DNA from: Bacteroidota bacterium
Lineage (GTDB): Bacteria > Bacteroidota > Bacteroidia > UKL13-3
Direction: 5' to 3'
Length of the DNA: 54,669 nt
Assembly (NCBI GenBank): GCA_027487835.1
Contig: JAIYCU010000007.1
Span: forward strand, 1 to 54,669
Within the stretch, counting starts at the first letter, position 1. Every line of letters begins with the position of its first letter. Under the pieces are notes generated by a model. It saw nothing but the letters and a program-made list of their open reading frames with translations. It had not been told where the DNA came from and made no database searches. Shown here in pieces: positions 37,548 to 46,620 of this stretch. The translations under genes and the position numbers were made by a program.

Positions 37548-38750
37548 ATGTCAACACCCTTAACCAGAGGCCAATTTCAAAGATTCAGAAACAGATTGTT
37601 TTTGATGGACATACTGCGCTTGGCACTCACTGCCTTTGGGGGCCCACAAGTTCATTATACACTTTTTCAAAAGCGCTTAGTTGAAAAAAAGAAATATTTA
37701 ACTGAAGAACAACTAAAAGAAATCAATTCTTTGTGCGCCATGTTGCCTGGCCCAACTTCAACTCAAACCATAACTGCGGTTGGTTTTATGCGGGGAGGGC
37801 CTACCCTAGCCTTCTTTACGCTTGGCGTTTGGATTTTACCTGGAAGTATTTTAATGGGTGCTTTTGCCATTATTTTAAGCAATATGAGTCAAGGACACCC
37901 AAAGTTGGAATTTCTAAGGTACCTGCAACCTATGGCCTCAGGTTTTTTAATTTATGCAGCCATCAAGTTTATTCAACTTTTTGTAGTTAAAAGTTATCAT
38001 TGGGTGCTGTTAATCCTTACAGCGGTGGTGGGAATTGTCATTGGCTCACCATGGTTAATACCCGTTATGCTTTTAATCGGTGGCATAAGCTCTAGTTATA
38101 TAAATAACAGGGAGCGACTAAAAGCACCTGAGCCAATTAAACATATTAGGTGGGATAACTTATTACTCTTTCTTGGGATTTTTGTTTTGGCAGCGATTGT
38201 TGGGGTTGTTTCACAAAATAGATTCTTCTTGCTGTTCGAAAATTTTTATCGGTATGGGAGTATCATTTTTGGGGGTGGACACGTCTTAATCCCACTTATG
38301 TTTAATCAATTTGTTGGTTACAAACATTATATGGAAGCTTCAGATTTTTTAGCTGGGGTTGGAATTTTGCAGGCTATTCCTGGACCCGTATTCTCATTTG
38401 CTGGCTTTGCGGGCGCCGTGAGTACCAAAGAATTTGGTTATTTAGGGCAAATCATTGGCTGGCTAATGAGCAGCATTGCCATTTTTTTGCCAGGCATTTT
38501 ATTGATATTTTTTGTGTATCCAATTTGGGATCAACTCAAATCATATGCCCCCGTTAAAAACGCCATCGAAGGCATTAATGCTGCCTCGGCAGGTTTAGTA
38601 ATAAGTTCTGCTTATCTTTTGTTTTTGCCAGTTGAGGTAAATGAAGAAAATATGCTGATATTGCTAGCCACATTGTTCTTGTTATTATCAACAAAGGTAC
38701 CAAGTCCAATCATCGTAATAAGTTGTATCGTTTTAGGAGTAATAATTTAA
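37548..38750 (+). CDS. chrA: Chromate transporter (CHR family)
   Basis: 400 aa polytopic protein with two homologous CHR halves: FGGPQVHYTLFQKRLVEKKK near the N-terminus with MLPGPTSTQ, and FGGGHVLIPLMFNQF with QAIPGPVFSFAGF in the second. This is the full-length ChrA form, an efflux transporter of chromate. No chrB regulator is near. The stop overlaps the next ATG (TAATG). Confidence 0.93.
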   Translation: MSTPLTRGQFQRFRNRLFLMDILRLALTAFGGPQVHYTLFQKRLVEKKKYLTEEQLKEINSLCAMLPGPTSTQTITAVGFMRGGPTLAFFTLGVWILPGSILMGAFAIILSNMSQGHPKLEFLRYLQPMASGFLIYAAIKFIQLFVVKSYHWVLLILTAVVGIVIGSPWLIPVMLLIGGISSSYINNRERLKAPEPIKHIRWDNLLLFLGIFVLAAIVGVVSQNRFFLLFENFYRYGSIIFGGGHVLIPLMFNQFVGYKHYMEASDFLAGVGILQAIPGPVFSFAGFAGAVSTKEFGYLGQIIGWLMSSIAIFLPGILLIFFVYPIWDQLKSYAPVKNAIEGINAASAGLVISSAYLLFLPVEVNEENMLILLATLFLLLSTKVPSPIIVISCIVLGVII

Positions 38751-39391
38751 TGAATAAGCTAGCTGTAATTGTAGTTATTTTAATGGCATTTTTGGGTTCA
38801 ACCCAACATTTAAAGGCGCAAACTAGAAACGATTCAGATTTGGTGCAGTTCACTGGTTTTGTGGTAAGCCTTGACAGCGCCAAAACAATTCCATTTGTTT
38901 CAATACGAATTCAAGGTTCGAGGCGTGGCACCTATTCTGATATGCAAGGTTATTTTTCATTTGTTGCAAAAAAATCAGATGTAATAGTATTTAGTTCAAT
39001 TGGGTTTGAACCCAAATATTACACCTTTCCAAAGGATATTAAAGGTACTAGATTTAAAACAGTTGTTACTTTAGCGGAAGATACCTTTATGCTTGCCGAA
39101 GCAGTTATTATTAGTCACCCAACGCCAGAACAATTAGATTATATGTTTTCTCGAGTTGCCTTGCCAGATGACGGATATAGCTTGGCCATGCAAAATTTAA
39201 GGCAAAAACCACTTTCCGAAATGGCGATAAACATGGAATCAGATGGCAGCGAAAATGCCCGGTATAGATTTAATGACTATGCTAACAAAGCGTATTATAA
39301 TGGACAACCCCAGCCCATTCCTGTATTAGACATTGCTGCTTGGAGTAAATTTCTAAAGTCGCTAGAAAAGGGCGATTTAAAACGGAAGTAG
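38750..39391 (+). CDS. Exported CarboxypepD-regulatory-like protein
   Basis: 213 aa from the ATG at 38750 that overlaps the chrA stop; an in-frame start nine codons earlier would lie inside chrA. A signal peptide (about 1-25, ending KAQ) is followed by a carboxypeptidase D regulatory-like beta-sandwich (about 35-125, FVSIRIQGSRRGTYSDMQGYFSF, a fold also found at the N-terminus of TonB receptors) and a 90-residue tail I do not recognise. Coupling to a chromate transporter is unusual and no functional link is visible. Two palindromic motif variants (38795 and 39003) lie in it. Confidence 0.8.
   Translation: MNKLAVIVVILMAFLGSTQHLKAQTRNDSDLVQFTGFVVSLDSAKTIPFVSIRIQGSRRGTYSDMQGYFSFVAKKSDVIVFSSIGFEPKYYTFPKDIKGTRFKTVVTLAEDTFMLAEAVIISHPTPEQLDYMFSRVALPDDGYSLAMQNLRQKPLSEMAINMESDGSENARYRFNDYANKAYYNGQPQPIPVLDIAAWSKFLKSLEKGDLKRK
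39003..39012 (-). repeat. Dispersed motif GGTTTGAACC
   Basis: Inside the CarboxypepD gene; GGG-TTT-GAA; symmetric extension TTGGGTTTGAACCCAA. Confidence 0.7.
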
Positions 39392-39487
39392 ATTGTACTT
39401 AAAAAAAGTCATTTTGCGTTAAGCCTTGTGTAAAGGTTAAGAATCAAGGCATTTATATCCTTTCAGTTTCATTAATTTTACAACGTT

Positions 39488-40327
39488 ATGGCTGAAAACT
39501 ATTACATAGAAAGAAAAGATAATAAGCACCGAATTTATGGAGCTATTGGCACTTTCACATTACATGCAATCATAATTGCATTATTGCTTGTTTATGTTAT
39601 TCAAGCCCCTAACCCACCTTGGGAATCAGAGGGTATGATGATGAGTTTAGGGGAAGAAAATATGGGAGGCCCTGCCGATGAATTTGTTTCTGACCCACAG
39701 CCCAATGAACAATACACCCAAATTTCTGAACAAGAAGAGACTAAAGAAGAACTCACAGCAGAAGACCCAGAAAGTGAAGCCATCAAAGAAAAACCAGTAG
39801 TTGAGAAACCTGCAAAGCCAAAAGCGGATAAGCCGATTGTTGACAATGTTCCAAAACCTGTTTTAGAATTACCGAAAAAAGTAAACCAACAAGCACTCTT
39901 TCAAAAAAGAAAAAATGCCGGGGGTGAAGGTGGCTATGGAGATGGAGAAATTCCGGGTAACCAAGGCAAACCAGATGGCAGCCCAGATGGAGACCCAAAT
40001 GGAACAGGCACAGGAGATAGCGGTTTTGGTTCAGGTAATAGCGGCACCGATGGATTAAAGTTTGAATTGAAAAATAGAGGTATCAAACAAATTCCTAAAA
40101 TTGAAGACAATTCAAAAGCCACCGGAAAAGTGGTTGTAAGAATTGTAGTAGATAGAGAAGGTAATGTAGTGAAAGCGGTTCCGGGACAAGTAGGCAGTAC
40201 AACTACAGACCCATCACTTTTACTAAAAGCTAAAGAAGGCGCCATGCGCGCTAAATTCTCTGTAAAAGAAGATGCCGATGAAGAACAGTTTGGAACCATT
40301 ACTGTTTATTTTAGGTATAAGCAATAG
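39488..40327 (+). CDS. TonB-family energy transducer
   Basis: 279 aa: one N-terminal membrane helix (about 18-40), a Glu/Pro/Lys-rich linker (about 75-125), a Gly/Asn/Asp-rich stretch (about 140-180) and a TonB C-terminal domain (about 190-279; GKVVVRIVVDREGNVVKAV). Spans the periplasm and transmits proton-motive force to outer-membrane receptors. No exbB/exbD gene is next to it, so it relies on a distant pair. The glycine/aspartate-rich part is a low-complexity spacer. Confidence 0.88.
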   Translation: MAENYYIERKDNKHRIYGAIGTFTLHAIIIALLLVYVIQAPNPPWESEGMMMSLGEENMGGPADEFVSDPQPNEQYTQISEQEETKEELTAEDPESEAIKEKPVVEKPAKPKADKPIVDNVPKPVLELPKKVNQQALFQKRKNAGGEGGYGDGEIPGNQGKPDGSPDGDPNGTGTGDSGFGSGNSGTDGLKFELKNRGIKQIPKIEDNSKATGKVVVRIVVDREGNVVKAVPGQVGSTTTDPSLLLKAKEGAMRAKFSVKEDADEEQFGTITVYFRYKQ

Positions 40328-40367
40328 ATTTAATTTCATATTTAAGAAGCAATCTGCTTTCTAATCT

Positions 40368-40375
40368 TATATTTG
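40368..40375 (+). promoter_or_regulatory. Predicted -7 box of folC
   Basis: TATATTTG, exact TAnnTTTG, lies 19 bases before the TTG start at 40395. Confidence 0.52.
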
Positions 40376-40394
40376 CCTTGAAATTAAATACTCC

Positions 40395-41681
40395 TTGAAC
40401 TATCAGGAAACACTTGATTATCTTTTTAAGCAACTGCCAATGTTTACCAGAATTGGAAGTGCTGCGTATAAAAAAGATTTAACCAATACCCTAGCTTTAT
40501 GTAAGGTTCTTAATAACCCACAACAAGGTTTAAAAACAATCCATATTGCCGGCACCAATGGCAAAGGTTCTTGCAGTCATTTACTAGCCTCTATTTTGCA
40601 AGAAGCTGGTTATAAAACTGGCTTATATACCTCACCTCATTTAAAGGATTTTAGAGAGCGCATTAGAATCAATGGCAAAATGATTGGCGAACAAGAAGTA
40701 ATTGAATTTGTAGAAACCTATAAAGTCCCTTTTGAAGAAATTGAACCTTCCTTTTTCGAATGGACCTTCGCCCTTAGTTTGCAGCATTTTAAGAAACACA
40801 ATGTTGAAATAGCTGTCATAGAAACCGGCTTGGGCGGTAGGTTAGATTCTACCAATATCATTCACCCCGATTTATCCGTAATTACTAATATTGGTTGGGA
40901 TCATATGGATATGTTAGGAGATTCCTTGTCTAAAATTGCCTACGAAAAAGCAGGCATCATTAAACCCAATGTACCAGTGGTAATTGGAGAATTTAATGAA
41001 GAAACATTTCCTGTTTTTCAAGAAAAGGCAAAGCAAACACAAAGTAATTTAATACTTGCTAGTAGTGTGGTCGATTTACTTTATTTTAAAAGTGCTTACC
41101 GACTCTCAGCCTTTGATGCTTCTTTTAGAGCAGGTATGGTATGGAAAAATATGGTTTGCGACTTACCAGGTATTTATCAGCAAAAAAATATTGTAACAGT
41201 AATTACAGCCGCCCTTGAGTTAATAAAGTTGGAGTATAAAATTACAGAAAGGCATATTAGGCTTGGGATAGAACATGTAAAAACAAATACTAATTTATTG
41301 GGCAGGTGGCAAATTTTAGATCATGCCCCCCTCATTGTTGCTGATACAGGACATAATATTGATGGATTAAAATATGTAGTGGAACAAATCCAACAACAAA
41401 AATATAAGCAACTGCATATTGTATTAGGAGTAGTAAAAGACAAAGACCTTCAAAAAGTACTTCCAATTTTACCAAAGCAAGCCACCTATTATTTTACCAA
41501 AGCAAATCTTCCACGAGCCTTAGATGAAAAGGAATTGCAACAAGCTGCTGCAGCGCATCAATTGCTAGGAAAAACTTTTGAAAGCGTTTCATTGGCAATA
41601 GAAGCAGCCAAAGCAGCGGCAAGTCAACAAGATTTTATATTCATTGGTGGCAGTACTTTTATAGTGGCAGAAGCAATTTAG
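40395..41681 (+). CDS. folC: Folylpolyglutamate/dihydrofolate synthase
   Basis: Adds glutamate to folates. 428 aa from a TTG start: the protein opens MNYQETLDYLFKQLPMF, the usual Bacteroidota start, while the first ATG (40440) would remove it. The P-loop HIAGTNGKGSCSHLLA, the SPHLKDFRERIRING segment and GLGGRLDSTN are intact. Its end overlaps that of pyrD by 4 bp. Confidence 0.95.
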   Translation: MNYQETLDYLFKQLPMFTRIGSAAYKKDLTNTLALCKVLNNPQQGLKTIHIAGTNGKGSCSHLLASILQEAGYKTGLYTSPHLKDFRERIRINGKMIGEQEVIEFVETYKVPFEEIEPSFFEWTFALSLQHFKKHNVEIAVIETGLGGRLDSTNIIHPDLSVITNIGWDHMDMLGDSLSKIAYEKAGIIKPNVPVVIGEFNEETFPVFQEKAKQTQSNLILASSVVDLLYFKSAYRLSAFDASFRAGMVWKNMVCDLPGIYQQKNIVTVITAALELIKLEYKITERHIRLGIEHVKTNTNLLGRWQILDHAPLIVADTGHNIDGLKYVVEQIQQQKYKQLHIVLGVVKDKDLQKVLPILPKQATYYFTKANLPRALDEKELQQAAAAHQLLGKTFESVSLAIEAAKAAASQQDFIFIGGSTFIVAEAI

Positions 41682-42718
41682 TGTTTTGATTTTTCTTTTA
41701 TCAAACTGGCTGCTGCCTTTACCAAAGCAGGGCCTTCGTATACAAAGCCTGTATAAAGTTGGATCAAACCTGCACCTAATGTTATTTTGGTTTGTGCTTG
41801 TTCAGCAGTATGAATACCCCCTACTCCGATTATAGGAATACTTCCGTTAGATTTATTGACAATATACTGTAGTACCTCATTTGATTTGGCAAAAAGCACC
41901 TTTCCACTTACTCCGCCAGCCCCAATCTGTTCAACCACCGCTGCAGATGTGATTAAATTATCTCGAGAAATGGTGGTATTGCTTGATACAATTCCTTCAA
42001 TTCCGCTTTCCTTTACCATGTCTATAACATCATCCAATTGTGAATGGGTTAAATCTGGTGCAATCTTTAATAAAATAGGTTTGGAGATTAACCCCTTTTG
42101 CATTCTTTCCTTTCTAAGCTGAACCAATTTATTAAGTATTACCAATAAAGGACCTTTGTCTTGTAACTCTCTAAGGTTTGGCGTATTGGGCGAACTTACA
42201 TTTACTACAAAATAATCTACTACTTCATATAAACGCTCAAAGCAAATGGCATAATCATTTACGGCCTCCTCATTGGGTGTAATTTTGTTTTTACCAATAT
42301 TACCACCCACAATTAAATTTTCAGGACGATTAACAAGCCTTTGGGCAATCACTTCTAAGCCATCATTGTTAAAACCCATTCGATTAATAAGTGATTCATC
42401 CTGCTTTAAACGAAACAGTCGAGGCTTATCATTTCCACTTTGGGGCTTTGGTGTGATGGTTCCAATTTCAATAAAACCAAATCCTAAGGCTGCTAATTCA
42501 TGCAAATAGGCTGCATTTTTATCTAAACCAGCCGCCAATCCCACACGGTTTGTGAATTTTAATCCAATGAACTCAAATGGGTCTTCAACCCTAAAAATTC
42601 GCATACAAATTCCCTTTGCAAAAGGAAGTTTCAGCAACAATTTCAGAGAGTTAAAGGTAAAATGGTGGGCTGTTTCTGCCGGTAGTAAAAACAACAAGCT
42701 GCGGATGATTTTGTACAC
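41678..42718 (-). CDS. pyrD: Dihydroorotate dehydrogenase (quinone), class 2
   Basis: FMN enzyme of pyrimidine synthesis, donating electrons to quinone. 346 aa with the class 2 N-terminal membrane-associated helix, GLAAGLDKNA, NVSSPNTPNLRELQ with the catalytic Ser, the SNTTISRD turn and the C-terminal GVGGIHTAEQAQTKI phosphate site. Complete and normal in length. Convergent with folC, with a 4 bp overlap. Confidence 0.96.
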   Translation of the reverse strand: MYKIIRSLLFLLPAETAHHFTFNSLKLLLKLPFAKGICMRIFRVEDPFEFIGLKFTNRVGLAAGLDKNAAYLHELAALGFGFIEIGTITPKPQSGNDKPRLFRLKQDESLINRMGFNNDGLEVIAQRLVNRPENLIVGGNIGKNKITPNEEAVNDYAICFERLYEVVDYFVVNVSSPNTPNLRELQDKGPLLVILNKLVQLRKERMQKGLISKPILLKIAPDLTHSQLDDVIDMVKESGIEGIVSSNTTISRDNLITSAAVVEQIGAGGVSGKVLFAKSNEVLQYIVNKSNGSIPIIGVGGIHTAEQAQTKITLGAGLIQLYTGFVYEGPALVKAAASLIKEKSKH

Positions 42719-42861
42719 GAATCGTTAATTTTTTTGTCAAATTTAAGAATCTCTGACCGCTTTGTAAACAATTGCTAAAAAACAAAGTTGAATAAGAAGT
42801 GAAGTCCAATATATTATTTAGAACAGTTATAAATATTAAATTGTGCATAAATGACAAGGCT

Positions 42862-42896
42862 TTGCAGGGTATTAATCTAAGAGATGTATAAATTCG
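42862..42896 (+). promoter_or_regulatory. Possible promoter of sdhCAB
   Basis: TTG at 42862 and TAAATTCG at 42889-42896, with 24 bases between the elements, one base off TAnnTTTG. It lies 27 bases before the sdhC ATG in the 205 bp gap upstream. Confidence 0.4.
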
Positions 42897-42923
42897 CACA
42901 CAAATTTTAAAACTATCACATCA

Positions 42924-43712
42924 ATGAACTGGGTAACTAAAATGTTTTCCTCAACCATTGGCCAGAAATTTATCATGGCACTAACGGGGTTATTTCTTTG
43001 CACATTTTTAATTGTGCACATGATTGGAAACCTGCAATTGTTTAAAGCTGACTACGGATTAGCTTTCAACACTTATGCAGTATTTATGACAACCAATCCA
43101 CTTATCAAATTTGTATCTTATGGCTTGTATGCATTCATTCTTTTGCATGCTGTTAAAGGGTTCTTATTGTTAAGAAAAAACAACAGCGCTAGACCTGTAA
43201 AGTATGCAGTACAAAATGGCACAGCAAATAGTCATTGGACTAGCCGTAGCATGGGAATTTTAGGTACCATGTTATTGGTATTTATTGTAGCACACATGTC
43301 GGATTTTTGGTTTGAGTACAAGTTTGGTCATGTACCTTACACCAATTACAGTGTAAACCTAGCTACTGGTGAGGTTCAAGCAAGGGCTTTAGATGCTTCT
43401 TATGTACAATTCAATAAAATTGAAGAGTCAATTACCACCACAGAGGCGGGTCAATTTAAAACTGTTAATGTGAAAGACCTTTACAAGGAAGTAGCTGAAG
43501 GCTTTAAATCATGGTGGCTTGTAGCCTTTTATGTAATTGCTATGGTAGCAGTGGCCTTTCACTTGTACCATGGTTTCAAAAGTGCTTTCCAATCACTTGG
43601 CTTAAATCATCCTAAATATAATGGTTTGATCCAATTCATTGGATTATGGGTATTTTCAATTTTAATTCCGGCAGGCTTTGCAGCTATGCCCCTTTATTTC
43701 TTTTTCAAATAA
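42924..43712 (+). CDS. sdhC: Succinate dehydrogenase cytochrome b subunit
   Basis: 262 aa membrane anchor with about five hydrophobic segments, of the single-subunit diheme b558 type (Wolinella/Bacteroidota class). Histidines for heme ligation are placed in HMIGN, HAVKG, HMSDFW and HLYHG. It leads the sdhC-sdhA-sdhB transcript and holds the complex in the inner membrane at the quinone pool. Starts with MNWVTKMFSSTIGQKFI. Confidence 0.92.
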   Translation: MNWVTKMFSSTIGQKFIMALTGLFLCTFLIVHMIGNLQLFKADYGLAFNTYAVFMTTNPLIKFVSYGLYAFILLHAVKGFLLLRKNNSARPVKYAVQNGTANSHWTSRSMGILGTMLLVFIVAHMSDFWFEYKFGHVPYTNYSVNLATGEVQARALDASYVQFNKIEESITTTEAGQFKTVNVKDLYKEVAEGFKSWWLVAFYVIAMVAVAFHLYHGFKSAFQSLGLNHPKYNGLIQFIGLWVFSILIPAGFAAMPLYFFFK

Positions 43713-43728
43713 ATAATTTACCAGCTAT

Positions 43729-45732
43729 ATGGCCTCTAAAATAGACTCAAAAATTCCTGAGGGCGCGTTGGAACAAAAGTGGACAAAGTACCGCTCAACT
43801 GTTCCTTTGGTGAACCCTTCCAACAAAAGAAACCTAGAGATAATTATTGTAGGTTCAGGACTTGCAGGTGCTTCTGCGGCTGCTTCTCTTTCAGAACTTG
43901 GTTACAAGGTTAAAGTATTTTGCTTTCAAGATTCTGCCAGAAGAGCTCACAGTATTGCAGCGCAAGGCGGTATCAATGCAGCTAAAAATTACCAAAATGA
44001 TGGGGATTCTACCTATCGTTTGTTTTATGACACCATCAAAGGTGGTGACTACCGCGCCCGTGAAGCTAATGTTTATCGTTTAGCAGAAGTGAGTGCAAAT
44101 ATTATCGACCAATGTGTTGCCCAAGGTGTTCCTTTTGCAAGAGAATACGGCGGCTTATTATCAAATAGATCTTTTGGTGGTACGCAAGTACAACGTACTT
44201 TTTATGCTGCCGGACAAACAGGTCAACAATTATTGTTAGGTGCTTATAGTGGTTTGCAACGTCAAGTAGGTATGGGTACTGTTAAAATGTATGCCCGCCA
44301 CGAAATGTTAGACGTGGTTACCATTGACGGCGTTTGCCGCGGTATCATTGCCAGAGATTCAACAACAGGTAAGCTAGAAAGACATTTTGGTCATGCTGTG
44401 CTTCTATGTACAGGTGGTTATGGAAACGTGTTTTTCTTATCAACCAATGCCATGGGTTCTAATGTAACAGCTGCTTGGAAAGCCCATAAGAAAGGTGCTT
44501 TGTTTGCTAACCCTTGTTTCACTCAAATTCACCCTACTTGTATTCCAGTTTCAGGTGATCATCAATCTAAACTTACTTTGATGAGTGAGTCGTTAAGAAA
44601 TGATGGCCGTATTTGGGTTCCAGCCAAGAAGGAAGATGCACTTGCGCTTCGTGAAGGTAGGATCAAACCAAACGATATAAAAGAAACAGATAGAGATTAC
44701 TATTTAGAAAGAAGATACCCTGCTTTTGGTAACTTAGTGCCACGCGACGTAGCGTCAAGGGCAGCAAAAGAAAGATGTGATGCAGGTTTTGGTGTCAATA
44801 AAACGGGGGAAGCTGTATTCTTAGATTTTGCTTTTAATACCATGCGATATGGCAGAACAGAGGCAACAAAAAAAGGATTAACAAGCCTAAGTGATGCACA
44901 AATAATGGATTTAGGTAGAGCTGTAGTTAAGGAGAAATATGGTAACCTATTTGATATGTACGAGCAAATTACTGGCGTTAATCCTTATGAGCAACCCATG
45001 ATGATTTACCCAGCTGTGCATTATACAATGGGTGGACTTTGGGTTGATTATAACCTAATGACAAATATTCCTGGTTTATATGCTTTGGGTGAAGCTAATT
45101 TTTCAGACCATGGTGCAAATCGTCTAGGTGCTTCGGCCTTAATGCAAGGTTTAGCGGATGGTTACTTTGTAATTCCTTACACAATTGGGTCTTACTTAAA
45201 TAAAGAAATTAGTAACAAAGGAATTTCTACCGACCATGAGGCGTTTGCGGAAGCAGAGAAAAACGTTCAAGATCGCATCAATACCTTAATGAATATTAAA
45301 GGAAATAAAACGGTAGATTATTTTCATAAGAAATTAGGTAAAATCATCTGGAACGAATGCGGAATGGCCAGAAGCGAAGCTGGTTTGAAAAAAGCCATTG
45401 CTGAAATTCAAGAATTGAAAAAAGATTTTTGGAGTAATGTGCGCGTACCAGGTGATGCAGATAATTTAAACCCTGAATTAGAAAAAGCGGGTCGCGTTGC
45501 TGATTTTATTGAACTTGGTGAATTGATGTGTTTAGATGCTTTACAACGCAACGAAAGCTGCGGTGGACACTTTAGAGAAGAATACCAAACAGAAGAAGGC
45601 GAAGCATTGCGCGACGACGAAAACTACAAGTATGTAGCTGCTTGGGAACTTAAAGGTGAAAGCCAATGGGAACTTCATAAAGAAGACCTAGTTTACGAAA
45701 ACATCAAAATTGCACAAAGAAGTTATAAATAA
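43729..45732 (+). CDS. sdhA: Succinate dehydrogenase/fumarate reductase flavoprotein
   Basis: 667 aa flavoprotein that carries the dicarboxylate site. The FAD-binding [10 protein letters not shown] and the covalent-FAD His in [14 protein letters not shown] are intact, as are HPTCIP and the C-terminal [14 protein letters not shown]. 16 bp after sdhC. Direction (oxidation or reduction) is not set by sequence. Confidence 0.97.
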   Translation: MASKIDSKIPEGALEQKWTKYRSTVPLVNPSNKRNLEIIIVGSGLAGASAAASLSELGYKVKVFCFQDSARRAHSIAAQGGINAAKNYQNDGDSTYRLFYDTIKGGDYRAREANVYRLAEVSANIIDQCVAQGVPFAREYGGLLSNRSFGGTQVQRTFYAAGQTGQQLLLGAYSGLQRQVGMGTVKMYARHEMLDVVTIDGVCRGIIARDSTTGKLERHFGHAVLLCTGGYGNVFFLSTNAMGSNVTAAWKAHKKGALFANPCFTQIHPTCIPVSGDHQSKLTLMSESLRNDGRIWVPAKKEDALALREGRIKPNDIKETDRDYYLERRYPAFGNLVPRDVASRAAKERCDAGFGVNKTGEAVFLDFAFNTMRYGRTEATKKGLTSLSDAQIMDLGRAVVKEKYGNLFDMYEQITGVNPYEQPMMIYPAVHYTMGGLWVDYNLMTNIPGLYALGEANFSDHGANRLGASALMQGLADGYFVIPYTIGSYLNKEISNKGISTDHEAFAEAEKNVQDRINTLMNIKGNKTVDYFHKKLGKIIWNECGMARSEAGLKKAIAEIQELKKDFWSNVRVPGDADNLNPELEKAGRVADFIELGELMCLDALQRNESCGGHFREEYQTEEGEALRDDENYKYVAAWELKGESQWELHKEDLVYENIKIAQRSYK

Positions 45733-45758
45733 GCCATAAACAATTTTATAAAACCATT

Positions 45759-46520
45759 ATGGAAAAGCATTTAAATTTAAAATTAAAAGTTTGGCGTCAA
45801 AAAAACGCCAGTGATAAAGGTCGTTTCGAAGAATATCCTGTAAATAATATTTCTACAGATATGTCTTTCCTAGAAATGTTTGATGTGCTAAACGATAAAC
45901 TTATCAACGATGGAAAAGACCCAGTTGCCTTTGACCACGATTGCCGTGAAGGTATTTGTGGAATGTGTAGTATGTTTATCAATGGTCGCCCGCATGGTCC
46001 AAAGCAAGGCGTAACAACCTGCCAATTGCACATGCGCAGCTTTAATGATGGTGATACCATTACCGTTGAGCCTTGGAGAGCAGCTCCATTTCCTGTAATT
46101 AAAGATTTAGTAGTAAACCGTTCTGCTTTTGATAGAATTATTTCTTCGGGTGGTTTTATCTCTGTAAATACAGGTAATGCGCAAGATGCAAACGCAATTC
46201 CAATTCCAAAAGATGATGCAGATGAAGCCTTTGCTTCTGCCGCTTGTATTGGTTGTGGCGCTTGTGTAGCTGCTTGCAAAAATGCCTCTGCGATGTTATT
46301 TGTGGCTGCTAAAGTTTCTCAATTGGCTTTATTGCCACAAGGACAACCAGAACGCAACCAACGTGTTCAAGACATGGTAGCTCAAATGGATACCGAAGGC
46401 TTTGGTGCTTGCACTAATACTGGCGCTTGTAGCGCTGAATGTCCTAAAGGCATTTCGCTAACAACCATTGCCCGCATGAATAGAGATTTCTTGGTTTCTG
46501 AACTTTCCTCTAAAGCCTAA
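45759..46520 (+). CDS. sdhB: Succinate dehydrogenase/fumarate reductase iron-sulfur subunit
   Basis: 253 aa protein with three Fe-S centres: [19 protein letters not shown] for 2Fe-2[16 protein letters not shown] for 4Fe-4S, and [15 protein letters not shown] for the 3Fe-4S or 4Fe-4S cluster. Passes electrons from SdhA to SdhC. Complete, 26 bp after sdhA; a terminator follows. A client of the suf system in this window. Confidence 0.96.
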   Translation: MEKHLNLKLKVWRQKNASDKGRFEEYPVNNISTDMSFLEMFDVLNDKLINDGKDPVAFDHDCREGICGMCSMFINGRPHGPKQGVTTCQLHMRSFNDGDTITVEPWRAAPFPVIKDLVVNRSAFDRIISSGGFISVNTGNAQDANAIPIPKDDADEAFASAACIGCGACVAACKNASAMLFVAAKVSQLALLPQGQPERNQRVQDMVAQMDTEGFGACTNTGACSAECPKGISLTTIARMNRDFLVSELSSKA

Positions 46521-46545
46521 GATTATCTTTTAATAGTCATACTTT

Positions 46546-46580
46546 AAAGCCGAAAGCAAATTGCTTTCGGCTTTTCTTTT
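46546..46580 (+). terminator. Terminator of sdhCAB
   Basis: AAAGCCGAAAGCAA (46546-46559) pairs with TTGCTTTCGGCTTT (46561-46574); the innermost pairs open into a small loop, and the stem ends in Ts. Twenty-six bp after sdhB. Confidence 0.85.
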
Positions 46581-46620
46581 TTTGTGCAACCATTATCCTT
46601 ATTTTAGCGTCTGTTTAAAA

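Noticed and set aside
39601-40299. Antisense open frames across tonB
   Set aside because: They arise from the biased Glu/Pro/Gly codons of the TonB linker; sequences are low-complexity and unlike any protein.
45797-46279. Long antisense open frame across sdhB
   Set aside because: It is the shadow of the cysteine- and alanine-rich sdhB frame, with no start context, signal or family resemblance.
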